NCBI RefSeq assembly: GCF_000612845.1
Contig: NZ_CCAT010000053.1
Span: forward strand, 1 to 48,781
DNA: 48,781 nucleotides
Direction: 5' to 3'
From: Clostridium ihumii AP5
Lineage (GTDB): Bacteria; Bacillota; Clostridia; Clostridiales; Clostridiaceae
The notes beneath the pieces were generated by a model that had not been told where the DNA came from, searched no databases, and was given only the letters and a program-made list of their open reading frames with translations. Shown piece by piece: positions 34,134 through 41,059 of the stretch; within the stretch, counting starts at the first letter, position 1; each line of letters starts with the position of its first letter. The position numbers and the translations under genes are program-made.

Positions 34134-34242
34134 AGCAATAAATCTTTATGGATTATTAGATCCGAGAACCATATGTATTAGCATAGAATTGGACAAGCTT
34201 ATATCTAAGGAGCAAAAGAAATATGAAAGAAAATTTAATTAA
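34105..34242 (+). CDS. Spo0E-like aspartyl-phosphate phosphatase
   Basis: This 45-residue ORF, MEELREKMHKAINLYGLLDP then SIELDKLI, has the two-helix Spo0E pattern with the family motif SxELD (here SIELD). Members dephosphorylate phosphorylated Spo0A and delay sporulation. It overlaps the previous gene by 29 nt in another frame, with AAGGAG before its ATG. It is too short for most gene callers. A prophage copy could influence host sporulation. The fold assignment rests on the motif and length. Confidence 0.72.
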   Translation: MEELREKMHKAINLYGLLDPRTICISIELDKLISKEQKKYERKFN

Positions 34243-34363
34243 GAAATTAGCAGAAGACGTAGTTAAAGGATATTTTGATAATGGAAATATTATAGAACTT
34301 TTAGAAGATGCCAACATTAAATTAAAAAAAGCAGGTAGTAAAAATGAAAATAGTAGAGAGTGA
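34223..34363 (+). CDS. Small phage protein, unknown
   Basis: This 46-residue protein starts MKENLIKKLAEDVVKGYFDN, helical and acidic. It overlaps the genes on both sides by about 20 nt, with AAGGAG upstream. No family recognised. Confidence 0.55.
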   Translation: MKENLIKKLAEDVVKGYFDNGNIIELLEDANIKLKKAGSKNENSRE

Positions 34364-34517
34364 AATAAAGAGTTCACTGGGATGGAGATATAGAGAATTA
34401 AAAATTAAGTTAGAAGAAAAAGTAGATCAGCTTAATTTTATAAAGGAGTGTGGAACTAAGAAAAGTAGTAAGAGCCATACCATACAGCGTTTTGAAAGAA
34501 CAACAGAAAATAATTAA
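34344..34517 (+). CDS. Small phage protein, unknown
   Basis: This 57-residue protein starts MKIVESEIKSSLGWRYRELK. It has a helical first half and a basic second half with KKSSKSHTIQRFERTT. It overlaps the previous ORF by 20 nt and is part of the compact early cluster. GCAGGTAG is a weak RBS. Confidence 0.5.
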   Translation: MKIVESEIKSSLGWRYRELKIKLEEKVDQLNFIKECGTKKSSKSHTIQRFERTTENN

Positions 34518-34570
34518 AACATACACAAAATGATTATAATACGTAACCAAGAAAGTGAGGTGAAAAGATA

Positions 34571-34759
34571 ATGAATAATGTAAATTGGCTAACTGTGATA
34601 ATAAGTATAGTTTCTTCAGCTGTAATTGTTCAGGTAATAACTTTTTGTAATTTAAATAGGTTTGTAAAGGAATTATCAAAAATTGATGAACAATATAAAA
34701 TTAAGCTATTGGATACAGTAATTGAAACTGTATCCAATAGAGTGGAAAATAATAAATAA
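34571..34759 (+). CDS. Small single-pass membrane phage protein
   Basis: This 62-residue protein has an N-terminal hydrophobic helix (7-25, WLTVIISIVSSAVIVQVI) and a charged tail. GAAAGTGAGGTG is upstream. Its last codons form a perfect 14-bp inverted repeat. Convergent with the Abi-alpha gene, 3 bp from its stop. Confidence 0.65.
   Translation: MNNVNWLTVIISIVSSAVIVQVITFCNLNRFVKELSKIDEQYKIKLLDTVIETVSNRVENNK
34706..34740 (-). terminator. Perfect 14-bp inverted repeat within the end of the membrane protein gene
   Basis: CTATTGGATACAGT (34706-34719) and ACTGTATCCAATAG (34727-34740), 7-nt loop. Read leftward it is followed by CTTAATTTTATATTG, so it may terminate the Abi-alpha transcript. Confidence 0.5.
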
Positions 34760-34762
34760 AAT

Positions 34763-35614
34763 TTAATTTACACAACATACCTTTGAAAAAGAAAATCCTA
34801 AAGGTGTAGATTCTAATAATCCATTTTGTAATACGATTTTATAGTCTGCATACTGAGGCATTACTTTCCAATACTCATCATAAAAAGCTTTAGCTTCATG
34901 TATGAACTTACTATTTTTTAATTTGTCATAAGCCGAAACATCAACTAATGCTCTTGAGTAGTCTGTAGAAATAAGACCTAGTCTTTCTAAATTCTGAATA
35001 GATATGCATATATCCTCTGAAAACTTAATATTTTCAAGTTCAATAAAATGCTTCATAACTGTCATTCCTGGTGAACCTAAATAAAGACCTAAATTAGGTG
35101 TATGATTTTCTTTAGCAAATCGTACCATGCCTATGGGAAATGTTTTGATAGGTTTCTCATGCAATGCCAAGTTATTGAGTATCGTGGCATCTAAAGGACT
35201 AAGTTGTTTTATTATTTCTGCATAGGCTGGATGAGCATTATCTTTTGTATCTATATTCATAGATTTTGCTAATAAATTAGCATATAAGTTACGGAGTTCA
35301 TTGCAATCCATGCAATATGAAATAGCCTGTAAAACTGGAACTCCAACATAAGGCTCTGGTGTTACAATTTTTTGTGGATCAATGTTTTTAAGTTTCTCTT
35401 TCAGAATAAGCTCTGTTTCGTTATAACTGTATTCTTTGTAAAGTATCCATTTTTGAAGAGGAACTAATGCAGCATTAATAGCTCTAGGTATCAAGGATAA
35501 AGTTTTACCACTTTCTTTTACTGTAGGTTGCAAGCCATCTTTATATGTTTCTGGTATTGCTTTTATTGTTTGTCCAGCTGCATCGAGAAATGAGTTAACA
35601 CCATTGAAATCCAT
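34763..35614 (-). CDS. Abi-alpha (DUF4393) abortive infection-type protein
   Basis: This 283-residue protein has an N-terminal segment with DAAGQTIKAIPETYKDGLQP then LSLIPRAINAALVPLQKWI. The core IDPQKIVTPEPYVGVPVLQA then LRNLYANLLAKSMN, with LSPLDA, matches what I know of Pfam Abi_alpha (PF14337), a family linked to phage exclusion. It is the only minus-strand gene between the repressor and the window end, the usual sign of a superinfection-exclusion cargo gene expressed in the lysogen. AAGGTGAG lies before ATG at 35614; the GTG at 35623 is less likely. Confidence 0.8.
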   Translation of the reverse strand: MDFNGVNSFLDAAGQTIKAIPETYKDGLQPTVKESGKTLSLIPRAINAALVPLQKWILYKEYSYNETELILKEKLKNIDPQKIVTPEPYVGVPVLQAISYCMDCNELRNLYANLLAKSMNIDTKDNAHPAYAEIIKQLSPLDATILNNLALHEKPIKTFPIGMVRFAKENHTPNLGLYLGSPGMTVMKHFIELENIKFSEDICISIQNLERLGLISTDYSRALVDVSAYDKLKNSKFIHEAKAFYDEYWKVMPQYADYKIVLQNGLLESTPLGFSFSKVCCVN

Positions 35615-35734
35615 ATATCTCACCTTCTTTCAAGAACATTTTACCATATGAGGGGTATATAGAAAACAATGATTGGTAATTTAAAAAATAAATCAGAATA
35701 TGATTATTATACGAATATGAAGGAAGTGTTTAAG

Positions 35735-35908
35735 TTGACTAAGAGAACTTTAAAAAACTGTAGTGTAATTAAAGAAGGTATATCTTTAGGAATTGGAATA
35801 CCTAAACAATATGACAGTATGTGCGAAGGATATGCAAATGAAGATGGCGACGAGCCTATAGAAAGATGTAAAATGTGTAAACTTAATACAACATATGAGA
35901 TTAATTAA
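35735..35908 (+). CDS. Small cysteine-containing phage protein
   Basis: This 57-residue protein (start TTG, 35735) has Cys residues in CSVIKEG, MCEGY and a C-terminal CKMCK, so metal binding is possible. AAGGAAG lies 8 nt before TTG. A longer form from ATG 35669 (79 residues) lacks an RBS. The next gene follows closely. Confidence 0.55.
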   Translation: MTKRTLKNCSVIKEGISLGIGIPKQYDSMCEGYANEDGDEPIERCKMCKLNTTYEIN

Positions 35909-35920
35909 GAGGTGAGAATA

Positions 35921-36460
35921 ATGAAAATACATGAATTAAAAATATTACCACAATACTTTAATGCAATTAAAGAAGAAAAAAAGAACTTTGAATTAAGAAA
36001 AGATGATAGAGATTTTCAAATTGGAGATGTTCTAATGCTTAAAGAATTTAACTTGCAAGAAAAATATGAAACCATTGAAGGGGCTGAAACTTACTTTAGT
36101 GGGAATAAGATATTAAGGCAAATAACTTATATATTTAAAGATGAAACAGAAAGTATGGGATTAATTAAAGACTACGCTATATTAGGAATTAAACCTATAG
36201 ATGAAGATGTAGAGTTAGAGTGGAAATCAAACATGAATGAGTGGGGAGAGATATATTGTCCATTCTTGAACAAAGAAGTTATGACATATTATCCAGTAGG
36301 AGCACCAGCATATGATACTATAACTAACCCTTTAATAAATGAGGATGGAGAAGTTTATTATTATAAATATGACCATGATGAAGGTGGTTGGCACGAAGAT
36401 ACGTTCAGTATGTGTGATGCAGAAGAATATATAAATTTGAAAGAAGTTTTATTCTATTAG
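35921..36460 (+). CDS. DUF3850/ASCH-like protein
   Basis: In this 179-residue protein, residues 1-80 (MKIHELKILPQYFNAIKEEK, KNFELRKDDRDFQIGDVLML, RQITYIF) match the DUF3850 ASCH-type RNA-binding fold. The C-terminal ~90 residues (EWKSNMNEWGEIYCPFLNKE and on) are an extra acidic domain I do not recognise. ATG at 35921 follows GAGGTGAG. Function in phages unknown. Confidence 0.75.
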   Translation: MKIHELKILPQYFNAIKEEKKNFELRKDDRDFQIGDVLMLKEFNLQEKYETIEGAETYFSGNKILRQITYIFKDETESMGLIKDYAILGIKPIDEDVELEWKSNMNEWGEIYCPFLNKEVMTYYPVGAPAYDTITNPLINEDGEVYYYKYDHDEGGWHEDTFSMCDAEEYINLKEVLFY

Positions 36461-36636
36461 TTCTGTCAAATTTTGATTATATTACGAACTAATTAATAGA
36501 AATAGATCTTTGAAAATTGAATAATACGGTATTTACAAAATATGTTATAATTAATTCATAATGGTAAATTAAGGCGAAATAATAAGATAAATCTTAGTTA
36601 TTTTTCATATATAACAAACTAAACATTTTCTGTACA

Positions 36637-36674
36637 AGAATAGTTGCGACACTATCCTTTTTTTTAAGTATACT
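36637..36674 (+). promoter_or_regulatory. Operator-like dyad and promoter of the prophage AraC gene
   Basis: AGAATAGT (36637-36644) and ACTATCCT (36651-36658) form a dyad around TGCGAC. TTGCGA (36645-36650 region) and TATACT (36669-36674) are possible -35/-10 boxes with a long spacer. AATAGTTGC (36639-36647) matches the motif before the chromosomal paralogue. Confidence 0.5.
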
Positions 36675-36697
36675 TTTAGTTGAAAGGAGGTTATACT

Positions 36698-37591
36698 ATG
36701 GATTGGCTTAAAAGAATGAATTGTTCATTGGACTATGTTGAGAATAATCTATTAAATGAAATTGATATGAATGTGGTGGCTCAAATGGCATGTTGTTCAT
36801 CGTATAATTTTCAAAAGATGTTCTCATTTATAACTGGAATATCTCTTGTTGAATATATAAGGCGAAGAAGATTAACTTTGGCTGCTTTTGAAATTCAGAA
36901 TAGTGATGTGAAGATAATAGATATTGCCTTAAAGTATGGTTATGAGTCACCAGTTTCATTTACAAGAGCATTCCAAGCATTGCATGGTATAGTTCCATCA
37001 TTAGTGCGTGATGGTGGTGTTATACTTAAAGCCTATCCACGAATATCCTTTCAAATTTCGATTAAAGGAGAGAGTGAGATGGAGTACAGAATTGAAACGA
37101 AGGAGGCATTTGATATTTTTGGAATTGAGACTATTGGGTCTTCAATTGGTGATGAAAATTATCAAAGTCCAGCACAACTTTGGCAAAAATGCCACAAAGA
37201 AGGATTGTATGAAAAATTATTTAAGGATTCAGGAGAGTTGCCATCGTTTATGCCACAAGACTTATGTAAAATTCACGGTGCAGTAAACTATAGAAAAACA
37301 GAAAAAAATACATTTCCTTATATGCTTTGTTGTTTCGTAGGTAATAATAGTAAAACAACAGATTATAGCATGGAGCATATCCCATCACAAACTTATGCAG
37401 TTTTTCCATCTAAAAGGTTTAAGTGGGGTGAAGAGTTCGGAACAATTCTAACCACACTACAAAAAAGATTTTATACTGAATGGCTACCAACTTCAAATTA
37501 TGAAAAGATTGATGGTGCAGAGTTTGAAATTTATGGTGGAACTAAAGAATATGGTTATATTGAACTATGGTATCCTGTAATGAAAAAGTAG
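36698..37591 (+). CDS. AraC-family regulator with GyrI-like domain (prophage cargo)
   Basis: This 297-residue protein has a double helix-turn-helix (VAQMACCSSYNFQKMFSFIT and IDIALKYGYESPVSFTRAFQ), then a GyrI-like ligand domain (PRISFQISIKG, WLPTSNYEKIDGAEFEIYGG). It is a close paralogue of the regulator at 8585-9457, sharing long stretches such as TLAAFE[LI]QNS and PRISFQISIKG. AAAGGAGG precedes ATG at 36698. It is not a phage-type gene and is flanked by direct and inverted repeats, so it is probably recent cargo with its own promoter and terminator. Confidence 0.88.
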   Translation: MDWLKRMNCSLDYVENNLLNEIDMNVVAQMACCSSYNFQKMFSFITGISLVEYIRRRRLTLAAFEIQNSDVKIIDIALKYGYESPVSFTRAFQALHGIVPSLVRDGGVILKAYPRISFQISIKGESEMEYRIETKEAFDIFGIETIGSSIGDENYQSPAQLWQKCHKEGLYEKLFKDSGELPSFMPQDLCKIHGAVNYRKTEKNTFPYMLCCFVGNNSKTTDYSMEHIPSQTYAVFPSKRFKWGEEFGTILTTLQKRFYTEWLPTSNYEKIDGAEFEIYGGTKEYGYIELWYPVMKK

Positions 37592-37672
37592 ATTAATGAC
37601 CAAGTTTCATAAATTTGTTTTATACACATTTTTCTTATATTACGAAGATAAAATTAAATATTAAATTGCTTA

Positions 37673-37712
37673 AAATACCGTATTATTCAAATGAATATGC
37701 GGTATTTTTTAG
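37673..37712 (+). terminator. Terminator of the prophage AraC gene
   Basis: AAATACCG (37673-37680) pairs with CGGTATTT (37700-37707), followed by a T-run. Confidence 0.8.
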
Positions 37713-37744
37713 TACGCAATTCAAATATAATGTGAGGTTAAAAA

Positions 37745-37960
37745 ATGAAATTATATACATTAAAAACTATTCTTAATACTGATATGGTCAATATTTATTT
37801 AAATGGTAAAAATGAGTATTTCATTAGAACTAAAACTAATAAGACATATGAAACTCTTGATGAAAAGTCATTGGATATGTGGTATCAGTATGGTGAATAT
37901 GAAATCAAAGAAATATATGTAGAAGATGATATGTTGATTATAGATATAAATCAAATATAA
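37745..37960 (+). CDS. Small phage protein, unknown
   Basis: This 71-residue protein starts MKLYTLKTILNTDMVNIYLN; beta-rich pattern with many aromatic residues, acidic end. GAGG upstream within a repeated intercistronic motif. No family recognised. Confidence 0.55.
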   Translation: MKLYTLKTILNTDMVNIYLNGKNEYFIRTKTNKTYETLDEKSLDMWYQYGEYEIKEIYVEDDMLIIDINQI

Positions 37961-37988
37961 AGTTAATATAAAGTTAAGGAGTAAAAAT

Positions 37989-38180
37989 ATGGTTGAAGCT
38001 AAAATTTATATGAAAAGTGGAAATGTTATAGAGTTTAAATGTGAGGATATAATTATTACTCAAAATGGGTTTGGAAATATAACGGGTTATAAGATAACAC
38101 ATGGAGATAGCAAAGAGAGATTGCTTGATGTAAGCATAGAAAATATTGAAGGAATAACAACTAAAGAATTAGTTGTATAG
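37989..38180 (+). CDS. Small phage protein, unknown
   Basis: This 63-residue protein starts MVEAKIYMKSGNVIEFKCED; looks like a small beta-barrel (alternating hydrophobic strands with glycine turns). AAGGAG upstream. Homologues of this type occur in clostridial phages, function unknown. Confidence 0.6.
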   Translation: MVEAKIYMKSGNVIEFKCEDIIITQNGFGNITGYKITHGDSKERLLDVSIENIEGITTKELVV

Positions 38181-38212
38181 TATAACAAATATAAAGTGAA
38201 GAAGGTGAGTAA

Positions 38213-38590
38213 ATGGGAAACATACCTTGTAGATTAGAATGTGCTTATTGTGTAAGAAACTATAAACAAGGTGGAGAATGTAGTGGAAAGAAAAACAATG
38301 AAACAGGATGTTTGATATTTAAACAAAATCCTTTAGGATGCATAAGAAATAAAGACTTTATGATACCAATTCCATTATATCAAGAATTACAACCACTAGA
38401 CACATGGTGCGATGATTGGACACTTAATGGAGTAGATACAAGGATAAAGATAAAAAGAATTCAAGGTGTCAAATGGAATTCTAAAAAAGGATATTTACTT
38501 TTATATTGTAACTGTGATTATTATGTAAATGAGTTTGATGAAGGTTATAAAGAGTCTAACAATAAACCAAAATTAAGAATAATTAAATAG
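38213..38590 (+). CDS. Cysteine-rich phage protein, unknown
   Basis: This 125-residue protein has cysteines mainly in the first 45 residues (PCRLECAYC, GECSGKK, GCLIF, LGCIRN) and a CNCDYY motif later, suggesting metal or redox binding. GAAGGTGAG upstream. No family recognised. Confidence 0.55.
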   Translation: MGNIPCRLECAYCVRNYKQGGECSGKKNNETGCLIFKQNPLGCIRNKDFMIPIPLYQELQPLDTWCDDWTLNGVDTRIKIKRIQGVKWNSKKGYLLLYCNCDYYVNEFDEGYKESNNKPKLRIIK

Positions 38591-38630
38591 ATAGTTAAAA
38601 TATATTATAAATTAAATAGAGAGGTGTAAC

Positions 38631-38813
38631 ATGGAAGATTTTGAAGAGTATATATCAAATAAAAAAGAAACTTTAGATTTAACAGAAGAAGAAAAGGAAA
38701 AATTAAAGAGAAGTGCTGAATATAATAGTTATTTATTAAATAAGAAACTTAAAAATTTTAAAGATGAAGTTATAAGTAGTATAAATAAAATTAAACAATT
38801 ACTTGAAAAATAG
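38631..38813 (+). CDS. Small coiled-coil phage protein
   Basis: This 60-residue protein is very charged and helical (MEDFEEYISNKKETLDLTEE, EKEKLKRSAEYNSYLLNKKL). GAGAGGTG upstream. Function unknown. Confidence 0.6.
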   Translation: MEDFEEYISNKKETLDLTEEEKEKLKRSAEYNSYLLNKKLKNFKDEVISSINKIKQLLEK

Positions 38814-38886
38814 GCTATCTTACAAATATAAAGTAAAGAAGGTTATTAAATAAATAATTAAAATTGGAGATAAAGAGGGTGAAATT

Positions 38887-39327
38887 ATGAAATTTTTAAA
38901 GGGGATATATGGTAGTTTAAATAGATGTACTAAAGTATTAGTAGTTTTTTTAATAGCTTTAAGTTTAGTGCGTTTATTGAATGAAAGATTAACAGAAGCA
39001 TGTTTAATGATAGTTATATTAGTATTAAATATAAGTATTTGCTATTATGACAATAAAATAAAATCAATCCAAGGAGAAATGTTTCAACTAAAAGCATTAA
39101 CGAAAGATATAAAAAGATTAGAGGAATATAGAATATTTACAAAGGATGATTACAAAAGATATAGATTATCTGGAATGAAAGCACGGGAAATTAGCAAGGG
39201 TGCTATAGAATGTATAAATGATAGTTTTGAAAAAATAGGTAAAGGGGAAAATTTTGTTATAGGTGTTGGAAGGGATAGTCTTATGTTTTATAGTATAGAA
39301 TATTTTAATAAAAATATATTAGGTTAA
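38887..39327 (+). CDS. Phage membrane protein, unknown
   Basis: This 146-residue protein has two hydrophobic helices (about 17-32 and 39-53) in the first third and a basic/acidic C-terminal domain of ~90 residues. GAGGGTG upstream. No family recognised. Confidence 0.6.
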   Translation: MKFLKGIYGSLNRCTKVLVVFLIALSLVRLLNERLTEACLMIVILVLNISICYYDNKIKSIQGEMFQLKALTKDIKRLEEYRIFTKDDYKRYRLSGMKAREISKGAIECINDSFEKIGKGENFVIGVGRDSLMFYSIEYFNKNILG

Positions 39328-39381
39328 GAAAAACATAATGATGTAAAGTGAGAAAAGGTGTAAAAGAGGAGGCAAAGTAAT

Positions 39382-39933
39382 ATGGAGAATAAAGTAGATG
39401 TAGATGTAGAGGAGTTAATAACTAGAGCAGCAAAGGAAACAGCTATAGCAACTATAGAAGAATTTAAAAATAGTAGAATGATAAAACATGAGATTAGTTA
39501 TTTTAGAAAAGTAGAATTATTACTTATGAATTATAAAAATTTATTAGCAGCAGTAAAACAAAAAGAGGAAGATATAGAGTATATAGAATGTAATGGATTG
39601 CCAAGTAAGAGTGGGTCTATAGTTGTATATCAAACTTGTGGTGGGAACATAAGTGGACAAGAAAGATATATGCAATTAATAGAAAAATATAAACTAGAAA
39701 AAATGGAAACAGAAAGAGAAATAAAAAGAATAGAGAATGCATTAGAGAAGATTAAAGATGATAAATATTTTCCTATTATTAAATATAAGTATATAAATAA
39801 AACAAAATTAACAGATGAAAGTATAGCAATAAAGCTAAATAAGGACCAAAGCACTATAACAAGAAATAGAAAGAGGTTAATCAACACAGTTAAAACAATT
39901 CTTTTCCCAGAAAGCATAAAAGATTTTGCATAA
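39382..39933 (+). CDS. ArpU/RinA-like late transcription regulator
   Basis: In this 183-residue protein the last ~70 residues resemble sigma-70 region 4 (YINKTKLTDESIAIKLNKDQ, STITRNRKRLI), and the middle is a coiled coil. This is the layout of RinA/ArpU/LtrB-type activators that switch on late phage genes. It lies just before a tandem repeat, a terminator and the packaging/head genes. GAGGAGG upstream. Residue-level family membership is not certain. Confidence 0.75.
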   Translation: MENKVDVDVEELITRAAKETAIATIEEFKNSRMIKHEISYFRKVELLLMNYKNLLAAVKQKEEDIEYIECNGLPSKSGSIVVYQTCGGNISGQERYMQLIEKYKLEKMETEREIKRIENALEKIKDDKYFPIIKYKYINKTKLTDESIAIKLNKDQSTITRNRKRLINTVKTILFPESIKDFA

Positions 39934-39951
39934 TTCGTGCATAATTCGTGC
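39927..39951 (+). promoter_or_regulatory. Tandem 11-bp repeat after the late regulator
   Basis: TGCATAATTCG is repeated at 39927-39937 and 39938-39948, followed by TGCC. TATAAT (39980-39985) lies downstream. A likely late-promoter control site. Confidence 0.55.
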
Positions 39952-40003
39952 CATTGTATGTAATAAAAATAAGTAGTAATATAATAGCATAGAATTATTA
40001 GAA

Positions 40004-40037
40004 AGCATTCAGCACTGGGGGCTGGGTGCTTTTTCTT
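40004..40037 (+). terminator. Terminator before the late operon
   Basis: AGCATTCAGC (40004-40013) pairs with GCTGGGTGCT (40021-40030), followed by TTTTTCTTTT. Confidence 0.75.
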
Positions 40038-40067
40038 TTATATATTTATATAAGTGAGGTGAATGAA

Positions 40068-40292
40068 ATGTTGGGTAATGTTAATTTAAAATTCTATGTT
40101 AACCTAGGAAGTTGCAAGGAACATAATTGTTTTTGTAATTATTATAATCCACAATGTCCTAAGTATAGTACAGGAGAATGTATAGCAAAGGTAAAGACAC
40201 ATAATCCTTATGAAGACATTGAAGAATGCTATAAAAATGAATCTAAAACTTATATAAAAAAACATGGCAGAATAAGAAGTAAGAGAGTGTGA
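40068..40292 (+). CDS. Small cysteine-rich phage protein
   Basis: This 74-residue protein starts MLGNVNLKFYVNLGSCKEHN and has seven Cys in its first 40 residues (CKEHNCFCNYYNPQCPKYST), suggesting zinc binding. ATG at 40068 lies after AAGTGAGGTG. The HNH remnant follows 8 nt later. Confidence 0.6.
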   Translation: MLGNVNLKFYVNLGSCKEHNCFCNYYNPQCPKYSTGECIAKVKTHNPYEDIEECYKNESKTYIKKHGRIRSKRV

Positions 40293-40300
40293 TTTATTAT

Positions 40301-40612
40301 ATGAATGAAATGGAAGTATATAGATGGGTTATGAAGTTTATAAAGGATAATAATATTCATGGCTTTTATGTATCAACTTTATGAAAGCATAAGAGAATAG
40401 AAATTTTAATAAGAGATAGGCATGAATGTCAAGTATGCAAGGAAAGAGGAATGTATAACAAAGCAGATACAGTTCATCATATAAAGCATTTAAGGAAATA
40501 TCCAACATTGGCATTAAAAGATGATAATTTAGTATCATTATGTAGCAATTGTCACTACGAGATACATCATACTATTATATATAAAGAACAGTTAAATGAA
40601 GAACGTTGGTAG
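40301..40612 (+). pseudogene. HNH endonuclease with an in-frame TGA
   Basis: A single open frame of 104 codons is interrupted once, by TGA at 40382-40384. It reads ...NIHGFYVSTL*KHKRIEILIRDRHECQVCKER..., then VHHIKHLRKYP, LCSNCHYEIHH. The HNH metal motif (CxxC, HH, CxxCH) is intact. Intact homologues as I recall them have Trp at this position (FYxSxxW), so a TGG-to-TGA change is likely. In such phages the HNH protein acts with terminase in DNA cutting. No good internal start exists after the stop. Confidence 0.7.
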
Positions 40613-40712
40613 CATACCCCCCAGTCAAAAAAATCAAAAAACAACGGGGTATAAGAGACCGAGGGAACATTTAAGACAAAACAACTCTCTCGCACATGTG
40701 AGAAAAAATATT
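40613..40712 (+). other. Candidate cos region
   Basis: Between the HNH gene and small terminase there is an unusually C/G-rich stretch for this genome: ACCCCCCAG, AACGGGGTA and GACCGAGGGAAC. It is followed by TCTCGCACATGTGAGA (40687-40702), a near-perfect palindrome. Location and composition suit the cos site of HNH-type siphoviruses. Confidence 0.5.
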
Positions 40713-40744
40713 ATAAAAACTGATTTTGAAAGGAGGGTGAAAAT

Positions 40745-41059
40745 ATGGCAAGTGCTAGTAAAATAAAGGATTCGTTAAAAAAACAATTAGAATTAAAAGG
40801 AGCTAATGTAGAGCATTTTTTAGGGCTAATTGATGACTATATTTTCTATTTTAATCAAGAAAAAGCGATGCAAAATGATGTAAAAAGAGATGGAAGAATG
40901 GTTAAAGGACTATCAGCATCGGGGCATGAAATGAAAAAAGAAAACCCTGCTGTTAAAAATGCAGTAATTTATAATAAACAGAAATTAGCAATATTAAAGC
41001 AACTTGAATTAACAACAGATAATGTAGGTTGTGGTGATGATGAAGAAGACGAATTGTAG
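40745..41059 (+). CDS. terS: Phage terminase small subunit (P27-like)
   Basis: This 104-residue protein starts MASASKIKDSLKKQLELKGA. The pattern helix-loop-DYI-F.Q..-KAMQNDVKRDGRMVKGLSASG..-KENPAVKNA matches P27-family small terminases, which recognise the packaging site. AAAGGAGGGTG precedes ATG. Its 3' end overlaps terL. Confidence 0.85.
   Translation: MASASKIKDSLKKQLELKGANVEHFLGLIDDYIFYFNQEKAMQNDVKRDGRMVKGLSASGHEMKKENPAVKNAVIYNKQKLAILKQLELTTDNVGCGDDEEDEL

Larger units (their letters stand above)
36477..37646. repeat. 12-bp direct repeats flanking the AraC cassette
   Basis: TTATATTACGAA occurs at 36477-36488 and 37635-37646, on both sides of the AraC gene at 36698. The cassette between them looks like inserted cargo. 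Confidence 0.5.
36517..37690. repeat. 18-bp perfect inverted repeats around the AraC cassette
   Basis: TTGAATAATACGGTATTT (36517-36534) and its exact reverse complement AAATACCGTATTATTCAA (37673-37690). The right copy also forms the stem of the terminator after the gene. Confidence 0.65.

Noticed and set aside
36637-36668. Rho-independent terminator before the prophage AraC gene
   Set aside because: Hairpin plus T-run exists, but it lies between the gene's candidate -35 and -10 and shares its motif with the paralogue's upstream region; operator is the better reading. Termination of upstream genes cannot be excluded.
36477-37690. Insertion sequence
   Set aside because: No transposase gene; the direct repeats and inverted repeats are not nested in the order expected of a transposon with target duplications.
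40301-40612. Selenocysteine at the TGA of the HNH gene
   Set aside because: The position fits Trp, not Cys, and the downstream sequence shows no obvious SECIS-like stem directly after the codon.
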